From: Eublepharis macularius
Taxonomy: Eukaryota > Chordata > Lepidosauria > Squamata > Eublepharidae
Reading direction: 5' to 3'
DNA length: 64,000 nt
Assembly (NCBI RefSeq): GCF_028583425.1
Contig: NC_072800.1
Span: 11,049,001-11,113,000, forward strand
In this document: positions 22,280 through 35,119 of the stretch, in pieces
Position numbering within the stretch: the first letter of the stretch is position 1
Layout: every line of letters begins with the position of its first letter
The notes under the pieces: model-generated
The model's database searches: none
What the model saw: only the letters and a program-made list of their open reading frames with translations
What the model was told of the DNA's origin: nothing
Program-made: the position numbers and the translations under genes

Positions 22280-22575
22280 ATGCATATGCCGTGTGCCATC
22301 AAGTCCCTTCTGACTTATGACGACCCTGTGAATTAATGACCTCCAAAAAGTCATATCGATAGCCTTGCTCAGGTCTTGCAAACTGAAGGCTGTGGCTTCC
22401 TTTATTGAGTCAAGCCATCTCATGTTGGGTCTTCCTCTTTTCTTTCTGCCTTCAACCCTTCCTAACATTATTGTCTTTTCCAGCAAATCGTGTCTTCTCA
22501 ATATGTGATCCAAGTACAATAGTCTCGGTTTAATCATTTTAGTTTCTAAGCTTGATGTGATCTAGAACCCATTTG
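22280..22575 (-). pseudogene. RTE-like LINE 3' end
   Basis: The minus strand encodes GRVEGRKKRGRPNMRWLDSI followed by LSLQDLSKAI-like text, FWRSLIHRVV and SQKGLDGT, the conserved end of an RTE or BovB-like LINE. The 3' tail (GTCATAAGTCAGAAGGGACTTGATGGCAC) is close to the tail of the 5S-derived SINEs here. The clade is assigned from memory of similar sequences. Confidence 0.6.
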
Positions 22576-22604
22576 TCTTTTAATCAGTCCAAACTATTTA
22601 TAAA

Positions 22605-23617
22605 TAGAGATGGGCATGAAACGGGAAAAAAATGAAACAAGAGTTTTGCGTTTTGTCGAATTCCACGAATCATGAAACACAAACTACCATGAAACTGTCC
22701 CGTTTCGCAATACGATTTGTCAGTTTTGTGATCCATCAGAACCTGGGGCACTTCAACGGCCCCCTTCATACATAGAGAGACTGGGCTTAGGGGGAGGGCC
22801 CCAAAACCACCGCACAGACACCTGCCCAGGCGGGAGAGGTGCACAAAATAAAACCAAAAGAAACAACAAGAGTGTGAGCCCTCAAAAGAGCAGAGAAAGA
22901 ATTAAGAAAAAAAAACAAAGACAAGTAACTTAAAAATAAGGGAGGTCTCAGTCAAGCTAGGCCCCAGAGCCAGGCAAAGGCTTGAAACTAGGGTGGGTTG
23001 GGGTGGAGGAAAAAAGGCACCCTCACCCAAAGACCTTCCCAGCAAGGTCAAGAGCTGAAAATAAGAGGCTTTTCAGTCTCTTTTAAAGCAGCAGCAGCCA
23101 AAAGCTCAATTCCACTCTCTCTCACTCCAGTTCCAACAACAGGTCCTCACTCTGCCTTATATAACAAACGCTCACATAGAGCAGAACAGGAGGTCTCTGG
23201 TTGGCAGACAGACTTGCCTAACAGGGTTTGGAGGGATGAGATTGGTGTTCCCATGGCTATAGAAGGCCCATCTCCTCAGTTGCCTAGGGGATTAACCCCC
23301 CTGCTCCTTGCTGTATAGGGCAGAATGGAAACTCTCCAGTTGGCCTATCAAGGTTATGTGGGCTAAGATTGGGGTTTCCAATAGTAGCAAAAGGTCTGCA
23401 GACATTCCAGGCCTATGTTGCCTAGGGAAACAATGGATCTGCACCAGCCTGTCTGGCATCACGAATCATTCACAAACCGTTCACGAATCAAACGAATCAG
23501 GCCAAAAAGTAATGAATTTTGTGAAAAACATGGCCCCACAAAATGCATTTCACGAAACATGAATCGGCCCAATTCATCACAAAATTTGATTCATATTTCG
23601 ATTCATGCCCATGTCTA
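22605..23617. mobile_element. hAT-like non-autonomous element, 1.0 kb (TAGAGATGGGC ends)
   Basis: Ends TAGAGATGGGCATGAA and TTCATGCCCATGTCTA are inverted, with flanks TTTATAAA / TTCATAAA matching at 7 of 8. Subterminal regions are full of short CGTTTCG / ACGAATC-type inverted repeats. It sits between two pieces of an antisense L2 LINE. No transposase frame is visible. Confidence 0.75.
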
Positions 23618-23799
23618 TTCATAAAACTCTCTAAATATACACTAACCCCATCCCAATCCCCCAGCTTGCACCCCATTAAAAGCTCTATCAAATAAAACAG
23701 ACTTGGCTTGGGAGACAAGATTGATTACTGTGGGACATTTGTCATTACGTCAAGGTTACCTTCCAGCACCATCTTTTGGTACCAATTTGCCTGACAGAC

Positions 23800-24010
23800 A
23801 GGAACAGAACCAGCAGAGCACAATGTCACCAAAATCCAACCCGGGACACCGTCGTCAATGGTATCAAAAGTTGCTTGATAAATCAATAGGGTTGCATCCC
23901 CAGCTCTTTCCTAGCAGGTCATCAGTCGAGACAGCCAAGGTGGTTAAGTTTCAACACAAGGTAAAAACACAAACTTAAATGGTCCTAGATGATCCGTCTA
24001 AAGCTGTGCG
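23800..24010 (-). pseudogene. Second part of the antisense L2 LINE
   Basis: The plus strand reads GTCAATGGTATCAAAAG, GATAAATCAATAGG and GGTCATCAGTCGAGACAGCC, the complement of the L2 reverse-transcriptase region upstream of the YADD block. With 21910-22203 it brackets the inserted 1-kb hAT-like element and the RTE piece. Confidence 0.5.
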
Positions 24011-25329
24011 GCCACCCTTTGTCCTAAAAGATGATGTATACCCTCAGTAAATTGGTGGCAAAATCATAAAGGTCCAAGAGAGTTTTTGTCTTCTTCAATG
24101 TGGTCAGAACCCTCCCCCTTCTACAAAGGGGCATTTAGCATCCAGTCACTCCCCTCCCCACCTTATCCCCAGCAAGCCTGAAAAACCCAAGTGGGGTGGA
24201 GGGATGAATTGGCCTCTCTAAGCAACACCCCTCCCCCTCCTCAAGCCACAGCAACAGAAATCCCACCAATTTCCATCAGGGCACCTTACAAACTCATAAT
24301 GCCCTCCTTATCCTAGGAAGAGTTTGTGCTCTTTATTACTACTTCTCATAGCTCCAGAACTGAGTTTTATCACTGACATGAGCAGCCAGTCATGCGTAAC
24401 GTATGCGCCCACAGGGAACATCACCAACAGGGAACCATGTTTTAAAAATTCCAGCAAGTGAAAAAAAAACTGCAGAGATTAATGTTCAGATTATGATGCC
24501 CAAAGGAACAAAAATTCCCATTTCCACTCTCAGTCACTTAAAGACTTCCAGCGTGTTCTGCCGAGACCTCAGGTGACACCTCTCAGGTGAAGGCCCTGTT
24601 TGAACCGGAGCAAGAATTCTCCGGTCACGCTCACAATAGCGTCTTGTCTCAGCATGAGCTTGCACAGAAGAAGAGATTTACTCTGGCAACGGCTGAAGGA
24701 GAGAGATCATTCCAGGACAAAGAAGCTGGGCAGCTACAATCTTCTTATTCTATCAACTGTACAACAGATAGTTGTTACTCCCGGGTTCATCAAGCACAAT
24801 GTAACAAACAAGAGTACAGTAATTTATTGTCAAACAATTTTCTGCCTACTCTTCAACAGCTGACAAAGCACCAAATTCCCTTCTAAATAAAAAGGCACTC
24901 CTGACATTTTACGTTGAGGTATTATTGTCATTAACTACCTAATCGCACAAACACACAAACAGCCTTTTCTTGCTCGCTGGAGTTAGCTGAGAGTGGCCAA
25001 GAGAGTTTAGCTTATGGCATTTTCTGACCTCTCAAAAGAAGCCCTTTTCTTCTCAGTTCTCTGGATCTACGAAGTTAGCCCTTTGGTAGCCTGCCATCAA
25101 CCAAATCTTCCTCATTTCCCCCCTTTGCTTGCCCCAATGCTCTGATCCACTAAAGGGAACAAATCTGGGGGGCCACACAGCCATCTGGGCAGAACCCCCC
25201 CTCCTGTCCCTCAGCCAGTGTTGCTCCCCAAACACCTCACTGGATCTTGGTGTTTTGTGAGGTAAAATGTATGAGGTAATGGAAGTTAGATTTAAAGGCA
25301 GCTAGGTCACAACAAATAAAAGGTCTTTG
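24011..25329. other. Intron 1 sequence, nothing recognised
   Basis: No gene or firm repeat call. Short open frames at 24587-24886 have no supporting context. Confidence 0.45.
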
Positions 25330-25835
25330 AGAACTAAGCTGTGGACAAATGGTCGAAAGTGAACGAACTGAAGCTGAACCCAGACAAGATGGAAGGGATG
25401 CTGACTGAGAAAGTGGAGATATTGAAGAATATTGTACTCCCTTCTTTCAGTGGAGTCCAGCTGACTCTTGCAGGCTTGGTTAAGAGCATAGGTTCAGCAC
25501 TGCTGCTAAAGAAGCACATAAATACACGTGGGGGGGGGGATGCCTTCTTCTTCAAACTAAGTCTAGTTCAGAAGATGGCCCCCCTACCTCGACACGGGTG
25601 ATCTGCCCACCTGATCCAGGCCATGGTAACACCGAGACTAAACAAGTAACGCACTGCACGTCGGTCTCCCCTCAGAGTCAACATGGACACTTCAGTCGGT
25701 ACAGAAAGCCTCACCTCAGTTATTATCAGGAGCCAGGCGGAGCAGGCATCTCACTCCCATTCTGCAGTTCGTCTATTGGCTACCAATCAGTTACCAGGCT
25801 TAATTCAAGATTTTTACTACCACATACAAAGTCCC
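25330..25835 (+). pseudogene. L2 LINE C-terminal fragment, first part
   Basis: Frames read VNELKLNPDKMEG and, near 25770, YWLPISYQA then FKIFTTTYK, matching the L2 thumb and C-terminal consensus. A stop lies in the latter. The element is split by the GC-rich insertion at 25836-26390. Confidence 0.65.
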
Positions 25836-26390
25836 CAGGGCCAGATCTAAGGGGGGGGGGCAGAGGGGTCGCCTGCCCCCAGTGCCAACAAAGAGGGGGT
25901 GCCTGGCGCAGCTGCTGACTGGGAGTGCGCACTGTGGAGCTGGCGGCAGCAGCGCTGGAGGCTGAGAGGGAGGGCTGGGAGGCCACCAGCTGCGCCTGGC
26001 CTGCAGCTGCTGCGCCCAGCCAGGAGTGCATGCTGGCAGCGCGGGGCAACTGAGCGGGCGGCTTCCCAGCTCTCCCGCTCAGTTGCCCTGCGGTGCCACG
26101 GCCGCCAGCATGTGCTCCCGGCCAGGTGCAGCAGCTGCAGGCCAGGCACGGCAGGCGGCCGGGGCAGCATGCAGGGCAACTGGGCAGAAGGGATGGGAGG
26201 CCAACCACATGCCGCCCTGGCCACCTATTGCACCAATGGGGTGGCTGGCTCGCAGCAGCGTGCCCTGTGTGATGACGTCACGTGTAGTGACATCACTGTG
26301 CAGTCTGGGTGCGCGGGTGCACGAGTGCTCACAGGGGAAGCAACACCCCTGGAGCTGCCCCCGGTGCCAGCGATCCTCACTACATCCCTG
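25836..26390. mobile_element. GC-rich hAT-like element (CAGGGCCAGATC end)
   Basis: Left end CAGGGCCAGATC followed by a G run, right end CATCCCTG. The GC-rich interior includes TGATGACGTCACG. It splits a plus-strand L2 remnant whose two parts remain in order on either side. The flanks do not form a convincing duplication. Long open frames here come from GC content. Confidence 0.6.
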
Positions 26391-26760
26391 TTGGTCCTTC
26401 ATATCTATGAGACTGCTTCTCTCCCTATGCGCCACCATGGCAGCTTTGCTCATCTGAACAGGACCTTCTGCAGGTTCCACCCAGCAAACTGGCTAAATCA
26501 ACAGCTTCTTGGACACGTGCATTCTCTGTTGGGCCCCCACCTTATGGAATGGCCGGTCTGGACAGGTCAGAGGCTTTCTTCAAACTATGCAAAACCGAAA
26601 TATTCAGAAGAGCCTTCTTTACTCAGGAGGGCTTTTTATGCAGGTAAGAGTTTGTGCTATAAGGAAATAGTTCAGAAAGATGCTCTGGTAAAGGGATAGG
26701 GACTTAGATTATACTACTGTGTACTGTCTGTTCCTGCAAGTTTCCACGTCATTTAACATA
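26391..26760 (+). pseudogene. L2 LINE C-terminal fragment, second part
   Basis: Continues the L2 text with a degraded RAFSVGPPPLWNG block (about 26517-26556) and the terminal helices. No intact frame. Confidence 0.55.
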
Positions 26761-27381
26761 TCATGTTAAATTCCTTAGAGTTTGTTTCAGCATTGTGTCA
26801 GACTTCTGCTTGTTTTCGAATTTCTGCAATCCATCGCTTATTGTATTGTTTATTGAATGTCCCAGCCACACATTTTCTTGACTCACTCTGTGTAAGACAC
26901 ATTGCAGGCCACTTAAACCTAATCAAAAGGGAATTAGTAGCTAATATATAGTTAGTTACAGGAGTAAAGCCTCAGTATTCCAGGAATGGATGCAAGAATT
27001 AAAAGATTGACAAAGACCTCAAAAAGTCTGTCTCCTAGTCTTGGCACAGACTTCAATCTATGAATACAGATTCCTTGGCACATTTTGCCCATCCAGGCTG
27101 CCAGTTTTACCCATTTTTCTGCAGCCTGGGATTGCCTTTTTGGAGCCAGTCATACTTTGAGGAGACAGGCTAAAAGCTTCCTGCCAAGCATGGATTTTTG
27201 GGCCCCATCAATCCATGCTGGCTCTTTTGCAGCTGACCAAATGGTGAGATTTAAGCCCAAGGGTTCATTCTATTTCCCAGCCCATCTGTCAATCTCAAGC
27301 TTCCTCCCTCTCCACCCAGAATAACTTGAGGATTTTAATTGCCCCTCATCCACAAACAAGCCTGCATTATTTCAAGGCATA

Positions 27382-27560
27382 TGTCAGTCCCTGGCAGTTA
27401 GATCCCCAAGCTCTCCACAGTTAACACACAGGTGTTCCAGTTGAAGTAACTTTATTAGAGATCCGTTCTGTACAAGGTGCTCAGACAGTGGAATTGGCAG
27501 AAGTGATGTATGTGGGGCTAGCAATGTTAGTTATAGGGAATATTCCCACCTTTGGGAAAG
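27382..27560 (-). mobile_element. Truncated copy of the same LTR
   Basis: TGTCAGTCCCTGG to CACCTTTGGGAAAG matches 55354-55535 of the solo LTR at most positions. It ends abruptly against half of a hAT-type MITE. Confidence 0.75.
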
Positions 27561-27566
27561 AGGTGT

Positions 27567-27693
27567 GCGGTACGGAGGGCAATCTAAACTCCCCTCTGTC
27601 TGGAGAGCAGGAGGCAGGGCCACCAGCCATGTGATCATTTTCAAGAGGTTCTGGAACTCCGTTCCACCGCGTTCCAGCTGAAAAAAAGCCCTG
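27567..27693. mobile_element. hAT-type foldback MITE (CAGGGC family), right half only
   Basis: Only the right arm survives, ending in AAAAAAAGCCCTG. It joins abruptly to the LTR-like fragment at 27382-27560, which suggests a deletion between two elements. Confidence 0.8.
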
Positions 27694-29989
27694 CTCTTAT
27701 CCAAGTTCTTTACTACAGATCAAGAATTCCACCCCGTTTTGGGGTCAGTGCTGCAATATCTGCAAAGGCTGGAGAGCTCAGAAGTTCTCAGGTGTGGGGT
27801 TTGCCCACATTTGGCCATTTCCCCCCAAATTTGTGGGCCCGTCGTTGTCTAGAAATCTGCACTTCAAAGTATGAATAGTGAAAGCTCCCACCACACTGCT
27901 GTGCTTGCATGGGGAAAACTCGGTAAAATAATGAGAGGATAGTTATATGCTTAACTAGAGGGCTGTACTTTGTTATGGGTGACTAGTACTGTACTGCACA
28001 ATCGCATCAAGATGCATGACCTCATTTGCTACGTGCATGGTTTCCACCACTGAACTGCGGCAACTGTGCTCAAAACCATGTATATAATCTATGAAGACTG
28101 CATACAGGCCCTTTTCTTCATAAATAAAGGCATAAATGAATAAAACTGCATCCCTCCTTTCCAAAAGCCCAAGCAATCCCAATGGTTATAATACGAAAAA
28201 GCAGCCTCGATGAAGCTCCCAAAGTGAAACAGTTGGAAGAAAACCATCCAAAATCACACCATTTTGAGGGTGGCGGCTCACAGCCTCTTGCCCAGCCCCC
28301 TTTTCATCTCCAACAGGACTTGCATGGGGGGGGGAGGCTTTCCAAGAGATTGTTCCTAAATCTTCCTCTTCATTCCACCTCTTGATGAATTACAATCTGA
28401 ATGAACAAAATGTGCAGAAGTGCATCGAGAGGCAATGGCTGAACCATCATGTCCTCTTTATTCTGAGGAATTTTCCCTCCAGGCCATCAGCATAAACGCT
28501 TCTCTGGCCCAGTTTTTAAAAGCGTCAGAGTCAGCGCAGCCTGCTTTGTAGTTCTGCTTAGGGCTGAATTAAGAGACCCGTTTCTACATTCTGCAAGCAG
28601 CCAATTAAAGCAGTTCCCTTTAGACAAAAGCTACTTGCAGTTTTTGCAAGAAAAGAAGGGGCTAGCCAAGCCGCTAAGAGGCAACTGGGTTCCTTGAACA
28701 GGGGCTTTATGGTAAAAAGCACTCCCTCACTGCAAACTTGCGCCTACCAGCACTCTGGACAGGGCAAAGCATGGAGCTGTGCAAAACTCACCACTCGCGG
28801 GTTTCACTACAAGGCATTCACATACCATCCCTGAAAACTAGAAATGCTCAAGGAAACACTCTGCAAAAGAGAGAGGGGCTCTGAAGCTGGGGGCGCTTTG
28901 CGAAAGATGCACATGAGGCCAGATGTTTTAAAGCAAAGAACTTTAAAGCAAAGAGACTGAGGCTCACTCTGGTTAGCTCAAGGGAGGAGAGAGGATCCAA
29001 CCTGGCTGATCTATACAAGAGATCCCCAAGAGCTTCTCTGGGCGTGTGAGGTCAGAGCTAGGGTGGTGTCCAACAGTTATAATGCCAGACATGAATTAGG
29101 GAGTCCTGTATTCAAATTCCTGCTCAGCCAAGAAGCTTTCTCAGCGGTTGCTCCCTACCCCCCACCCGCCTAACAGGTTCCAAGGATAAAATGATGAAAA
29201 CTCCACGAATGCTCCTCGGAGGAAGGACAGTGTGCCAGTCCGATAGGCAGCAACTTTAGCATATCTTGATAAGGAGGCATTCCATGTGGGGTGGAATTCA
29301 TACCAGGTCCAACAAGGGCCAGAAAAGGCACGAAGCAAGAGGGCAGCTCTCTGTGAGCCAGTAAAAGCAAACTGCACACACAGCCACAATAGGGGCCAAC
29401 AGGGTAGAAAACAGGGGGTTTAACTCTTCAAGCCACACTCAACTGTGTACATCGAAACTGAGCCCCCTGCCCTTATTAGCATTTAAAAGGGAGGGGGAGA
29501 TTAACTGCAATCCTAAACAGAGTTATTCCTGTCTAAGCCCTTTTCAATAAAATCTCTCATAGTAACATCTCCATAGAAAACCCAAATTTGGTTAGCATAA
29601 CCACTGAAGGTTGAAGGGTAAAATTCCCATTTCTCTTTCTGTGTGGTTGCGCTCCAAATGATGTCTGCAGACATGCTATTTACCTTTTACAAGTGGAAAG
29701 AAATAGATTATCTTTCCTCCTGTCACGTATAATTTCATTTATTCATAAAACTGGTAAGCCACCTCTCCACAATCTGCTCAAGGTGACTCACAAAATAAAA
29801 CAGCATAATAAAGTTACATAACAGCAACATATAAACCTTAGTATTAAAACAGCTAGACATAAAAACAAGATAAACAACAGTAGGCATAAAAGAGATTCTG
29901 CAGGTTAAAATGATGTTCATAAGACTGCCACCCAGGCTAGAATCATACAGACCATTTTTTAAAAAACTTTAATTGAAGTCATGGCTACA
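27694..29989. other. Intron 1 sequence, mostly unassigned
   Basis: Includes a weak CAGTGCAATCC relative (29490-29550) and an A-rich LINE or SINE tail on the minus strand (29735-29900). The remainder looks unique. Confidence 0.45.
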
Positions 29990-31090
29990 GTAAATATTTT
30001 GGCCCAGAACCTAGAGTGAGCCAGGCAACAAGCAAGGTGGGGGGCATTCTAGAGATGAGGTGCCCCCACTAAAAATCCTTGTCCTGGGTGACCACCCACC
30101 CACCTCACTCACGCACGGGGTGGGGGGCAGAGGACAGAGCTGAGAACAGGGATCTTAATTGGTATGTTGGCTGGCAAAGGAGGAGGCAGTCCAAATACCC
30201 CAACCTCAAGACAGTACGGGATTTAAATACAAGAACCAGTTTTTCAAATTGTGCTCTGAAACAGACAGGCAGACAGCACAGATCTTTCAGCACAGGGGGA
30301 ATAATCCCTGTGTGCAGCCCCCAGTAGTGGCCCCAGCCTCTTTATTTTGGACCACCTGAAGTTTCTGAACCATTTTCAATGGCAGCCCCACAGAGTGCAT
30401 TTCAGTAATCTAATCTGGATGTGATCGGAACACGGAGCACCAGGGCCAGATTGTGTTTTTCAAGAAATTACTGAAAGATGCGACATCATCAAAGAGCAGC
30501 ATCCAGCACCACCTCCAAGCTATGAACCTGCTCCTTCAGTGAGAGCTAAGCTACAAGTGATGCCTGACACAGGTTGGACACTTGTCAGCTTCCCTCAAGT
30601 TTTGATGGGAATTAGGTTTTACAGCTTGGCTCTGCATTACAGCTGCAAGACCAGGATGCCTACATTTCCCATCAAAACTTGAGAGAAGCTGACAAGTGTC
30701 CAGCCTGCGTCAGGCATCTCTTGTAGCTTAGCTCTGAAAGTGCAGGCCCTTCCTTGACAGGCCAACTCCTCAGCCCCTGAGTGGCTTTGACTAAGAGCAC
30801 CTCAGTCTAGTCTGGGCTGAGTTTCAGTGTATTGCCCTCATCCATCCCATTACCTTCTCCAGGACTTCCACAGACCTACCCAATCCAGCTGTTCAGGAGA
30901 AACAGAACTGGGAGCCATCCTCCTATTGGCAGCCCCTCACCCAAACTCTCAGCAGGTCAATGTAGGAGTTAAACAGCAGGGCCCAAAGGCATGCCAGATG
31001 GTGAAGAATCTGAGAGCAGATGGCAGAGGCCCATTTCTTAGACAGCTGACACAGACAAGCCGTGTAAAGGGCCTGCAGGATCCGTTTTAA
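29990..31090 (-). pseudogene. Antisense L2 LINE fragment, interrupted by a MITE
   Basis: The plus strand carries GACCACCTGAAGTTTCTGAACC, CAGTAATCTAATCTGGATGT, GCACCTCAGTCTAG and GCCCTCATCCATCCCATTACC, complements of the L2 C-terminus and of the LNPDKTE region. The GAGCC MITE at 30543-30734 lies inside. Confidence 0.65.
30543..30734. mobile_element. GAGCC foldback MITE, copy 5
   Basis: Same interior type as the copy at 7795, with ends GAGCTAAGCTACAAGTGA and a 3-bp duplication TGA on both sides. It is inserted into a degenerate antisense L2 LINE (29990-31090). Confidence 0.85.
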
Positions 31091-33278
31091 TCTTCATTTT
31101 ATTTATTTATTTATATTTCGCCCTCCCCACACAAGCAGGCTTAATTTTAGGGTTTGTGTTGTTTTAAAAAAAAAATTTAAATTTTCTAAACAACAAAAGA
31201 GGTACAGGAAAAAAAAGATAAAGAAAAACAGAAATACCCATTACACTGGGGGAAGATTAAGATACCCTTTACACAGATTATCTAGAGCACCATCACTATA
31301 CATCATTTGAATATTATGTTCAAGCCCACAACAACCATTCTCAGAGACATTTCCTCTCTCTTCCACTGTGTCTAGCTATTAAAACCAAAAATATTTTAAT
31401 AAAGTATTTAACAATATTTACTGCTATACCCCCTCCCACCTCCAAATCAATAGCACAGAACACAACATGATCTATACATTTCATTACTATACTACAATGC
31501 ACCAAACTGTACTAATGATACTAAACAAATAATGTATGTTTGCATTTTGGAAAATTTAAGGCTTATAATAAACAATATTTCAACAACCTCTGCCAATCTG
31601 AGCTCCTATTCAAATTTACTTTATTTACATTATTTGATCTGTTTTAATCTTGATAGGAAAAGCCAAAGGATGCGATTAGACAGCACGTGTCGATTCTACT
31701 AATGGAGGCTGCAGCCAAACAGTGAGAGATCAGTACTTACATGCATGACTTAAAGGCATCTCTCCATCCTGCACAAAGCTCTTCCCTGCCCTTTTAGCAA
31801 TATCTAAACAGCTGCCTGGGTTTGGTTCTGGGGTGCGGCGTAGCAGCTGTACTCTCACTGGGAGATCAGAGACAAATCAGAGGCCGTGACCCTGAAGTCA
31901 TTAGAGAGATCTTGGGGTATTGGATATCACTTTCTTAGCCCCATTAGACTTCAATTTGACTGCTTAATCCTCTCCCCCGCCCTTTTTATTTTCAGCGGAA
32001 TGGAAGATTGATCCATGTTAATTAAACACTTGCACTTGATCTGATTAGCACTTGGAGGAGGGAGAAATGAGGACAATGGTGCAGAAGGTCCCTTCAGCAA
32101 ACTGAGAATAGAGGGTGATAGCAAATTATTCAGGACATTATAGACAACAGAAGTTAAATTCCTCACCAGAATAAAGGGCGGGGGGGGATGTGGGGATTTT
32201 AATGTACAATTCAAGACACTGACCCAAACATGTATTTGTTCAGGAAGGGAGAGAGAATCATACAGCCCAATCCAACTCATGTTTAATTTTAAGTAATCTT
32301 ATATATATGATAACTATAGGATTGATTCTTCTGAAGAATTACTACTCCATAGGGCATATATTGTTGCCAAATGTTATGCTTCGAAAACTGAACCTGAGCT
32401 GGGCAAAAAGTGTGTCCTGAAATGTCTTTTCTCGTGCTGACAGAAACCGTTTCATTTTTTGCCATGGCAGATATTGGAACATATATGAAAAAACCTCTTC
32501 CATTATGTAAAGGCAACTCTGGTGCTAGAGGAGGCAATGGCAACACTGAACTGGAACTTACTCCCAAATAAGTGTGTCTAGGATCACAGCCACAGTATTG
32601 TCTAAGTTATTTGCCATCTGCATTTTGTTAAAGAGTTCTTTTGCCACGAGTGCCCCTGACTGTAAATGTTCAGCCGATACCCTCCCAAGAAAAGGGACCA
32701 GCTCAGATATTCCATCATCTCCTTACAATCAGAGCAACCTGATCAAACAACCCCAGTCAAAAATACACCACCTTGCACTGGAGAGGAAAGATCAACAACA
32801 GATGAGTAGAGTCGGCGGTGGGCTCATCATGAAAGCAACACTTACTCGTTTAAATTTCTGGCAAAAATGCCTGCAAAATCTCTCATGCTCATATGATTTG
32901 TCACAGATCCAAGTTTATTCTCATCTTCTCTCCACCTACACAACCACCTTCTTTAGTTGGATGCCTTTCCAAGGCTTATGACAATGGAGCTTTGAACACT
33001 GGAGAATCTTTCATCAGGAAGGTAAACTTCTATGGTGTCTACTCAGTGAATAGCAATATTTCCTACTGGCCCTCACTCATTATGAAGTGTGCTTAAAAGC
33101 AAAGTCAGGCTAAAGTCAGGCTAGATATTCAATCTGATCTCTCAGAGATTTAAACAACCACAGAAAACATCCTCTCTCCCCCAAGGTTATGCAAGAAAGT
33201 AAACGTTTCCAAATGGGAAAAGCAGGAAAAACTATAAAGTCTGTATAGGATCTGCAAACAGGATCAGAAGATGCATTA
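31091..33278. other. Intron 1 sequence, AT-rich, mostly unassigned
   Basis: A TTTATTTATTTATATTTCGCCC tail (31098-31125) marks the end of a minus-strand retroposon. 31160-31640 is AT-rich and may be LINE-derived; the rest is unassigned. 33370-33887 has a SINE trace at 33690-33725. Confidence 0.4.
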
Positions 33279-33369
33279 ACAGTGCAATCCTAAGAAGTGT
33301 TTCTCCAGTCTAGGGCCCATTGATCTATATGGGCTTAGAATGGAGTAACTCTTCTTAGGATTGCACTGT
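33279..33369. mobile_element. Short palindromic repeat (CAGTGCAATCC family)
   Basis: A 91-bp unit with inverted ends ACAGTGCAATCCTAAGAAG and its complement, around GGGCCCATTGATCTATATGGGC. Weaker relatives occur at about 13500-13592, 29490-29550, 42560-42612 and 47290-47645. Confidence 0.65.
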
Positions 33370-33887
33370 AAAATGGGAACGTTTAGCCACTGATGCTTTG
33401 TTATTATTAGCATTTTTACACTACATCCCAAGTGTTTCACAACCATTATTTTACTGTACTCCAAACAAGAGCCTTGGAAGGCAGACTTAGACAGAGAAGG
33501 TGGCTGGTCTAAGGACACCATGAGAGTTTGGAGCTGAGGCAAGAATTGAACAGGGGACTGCTGGATCACACCTCATCCTAATAACCATCATCTACATCAG
33601 CTCCTCCTTGATTATTATCCCTGTCCCTGTTTCATCATCATTCGTGTCCCACTCTTCATCGAAGGAGCTGAAGTGGTTGATCTCCCTTTACCATTACAAC
33701 AACCCTGTCATGTAGGTTAGGAAAATAAAGACAGAAATCAGGTGGCCCCTTTCAGACGAACCCAAACAAACCCAGTGTATTCCAGCTGAAGCTTTCCTGA
33801 GTCCGTGCGCACTTCCTCCAATGAATGTTCCATGCACCTGATGAAATAAAGCTCTGACTTGGAAATGCTTATACTAGAATAAACTTG

Positions 33888-34079
33888 GGCCGTTTCCACG
33901 CGGCTTACCTCTGCCCGTAACGACCCGGTAGATCGCGCAAAAAACGCGGAAGATCGCATTTTCTCGTGCGAGATTTGCGTGACGTTGTGCAAATCTCGCG
34001 CGAGAAAATGCAATCTTCCGCGTTTTTTGCGCGATCTACCGGGTCGTTACGGGCAGAGGTAAGCCGTGTGGAAACGGCC
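33888..34079. mobile_element. CpG-rich foldback MITE (GGCCGTTTCC family), copy 1
   Basis: Nearly perfect inverted repeat over the whole 192 bp, ends GGCCGTTTCCAC, 3-bp duplication TTG on both sides. Arms are rich in CpG (GATCGCGC, TCTCGCGCGAGA). A short terminal repeat with a 3-bp duplication suggests the PIF/Harbinger superfamily, though this is inferred. Confidence 0.85.
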
Positions 34080-34877
34080 TTGGTTAAGTCTTAAAAAGGC
34101 TACTTGATTTCCATTTTCCACAGACTAACACACCCATCCCCTTTAGAAATTCTTATATAGATTAGGATGAAGGGATCGTGATTTGGCCCAAGTCTATTCC
34201 ATGGCAAGTCACTGGAACTTGGCTCATCCAATCCTACATTCAACATTCTTTTCACTAGATTAATCTGAATTGCTTGGTCAAAAACTAAACATGTGCACAT
34301 GGTTGGCGCTTGCTCACTCAGTCTAGTGCAATTCTCTTCCCTTCTCCAGCCGCCACCCCACATGGCTTTTGCACACGCAGGTCCATGATTCTCAGCATAG
34401 ACCCCTCCCCAGCTTTTTCACCCACAGTTTTTCAAGGGTGATGAAGGAAAAATGAGAGAATATCGGGGACAGAGCAGCTTAAGGCTGCTAAAAATGTTGT
34501 GAACACCCCTCCCCCACGCTGCTCTGAAAACAAAATGATCTGTGTGTGTTCAGACTATTCCCACCACGCTTACAACTGCCCCGTCTGTCTTCATCCTTTG
34601 TTTCCGGGGGGGGGGGGGTTGCACCTCATTCCCTCGGTCACTCTGCTGGCTCTGGTCAAACGGGTTTTGAATCACAGAGACCAGAGAAGGAAGGGGCTGC
34701 TGCACCTCATTGGTAATCCTCTGTCATACCATTCTCCAGCCCTGTGAAAAAAGCCATTGTCTCCAGCCACAATAGACAATGCACGCGAGAGTCACCACAC
34801 TTCAGCACCCGTCGGAAGAGAGACAAGAGCACTTTATCCACATAGACAAGAACTAATTTGTATTAAGATCATATTAA

Positions 34878-35090
34878 TAACATGTTTGTTTATCGATTTA
34901 GTACGTTTTTTCCTGCCCTTCCTCCAAGGCACTTAGGGTGGCACACAGAATTTTGTGCTCCTCCGTTTTATCCTCAGAACAACCCTGCGATGTAGAGCAC
35001 AATTCGGGTCTAATGCCACCTTAAAGACCAATGAGATTTCCAGGGGATGAGCTTTTGTTAGCAAAGCTCCCTTCATCAGATGCATGGGTG
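34878..35090 (-). mobile_element. SINE tail and Penelope-like 3'-end fragment
   Basis: 34878-35000 is a minus-strand SINE or LINE tail (TTTTATCCTCAGAACAACCC). From 35008, CTAATGCCACCTTAAAGACC to CATCAGATGC is a fragment of the Penelope-like 3' repeat. Confidence 0.5.
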
Positions 35091-35119
35091 GAATCACTCT
35101 CTCCCAACTCAAACTAGTT

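Noticed and set aside
25899..26699. 266-residue open frame
   Set aside because: Runs through a GC-rich DNA transposon and into decayed L2, so not a host gene.
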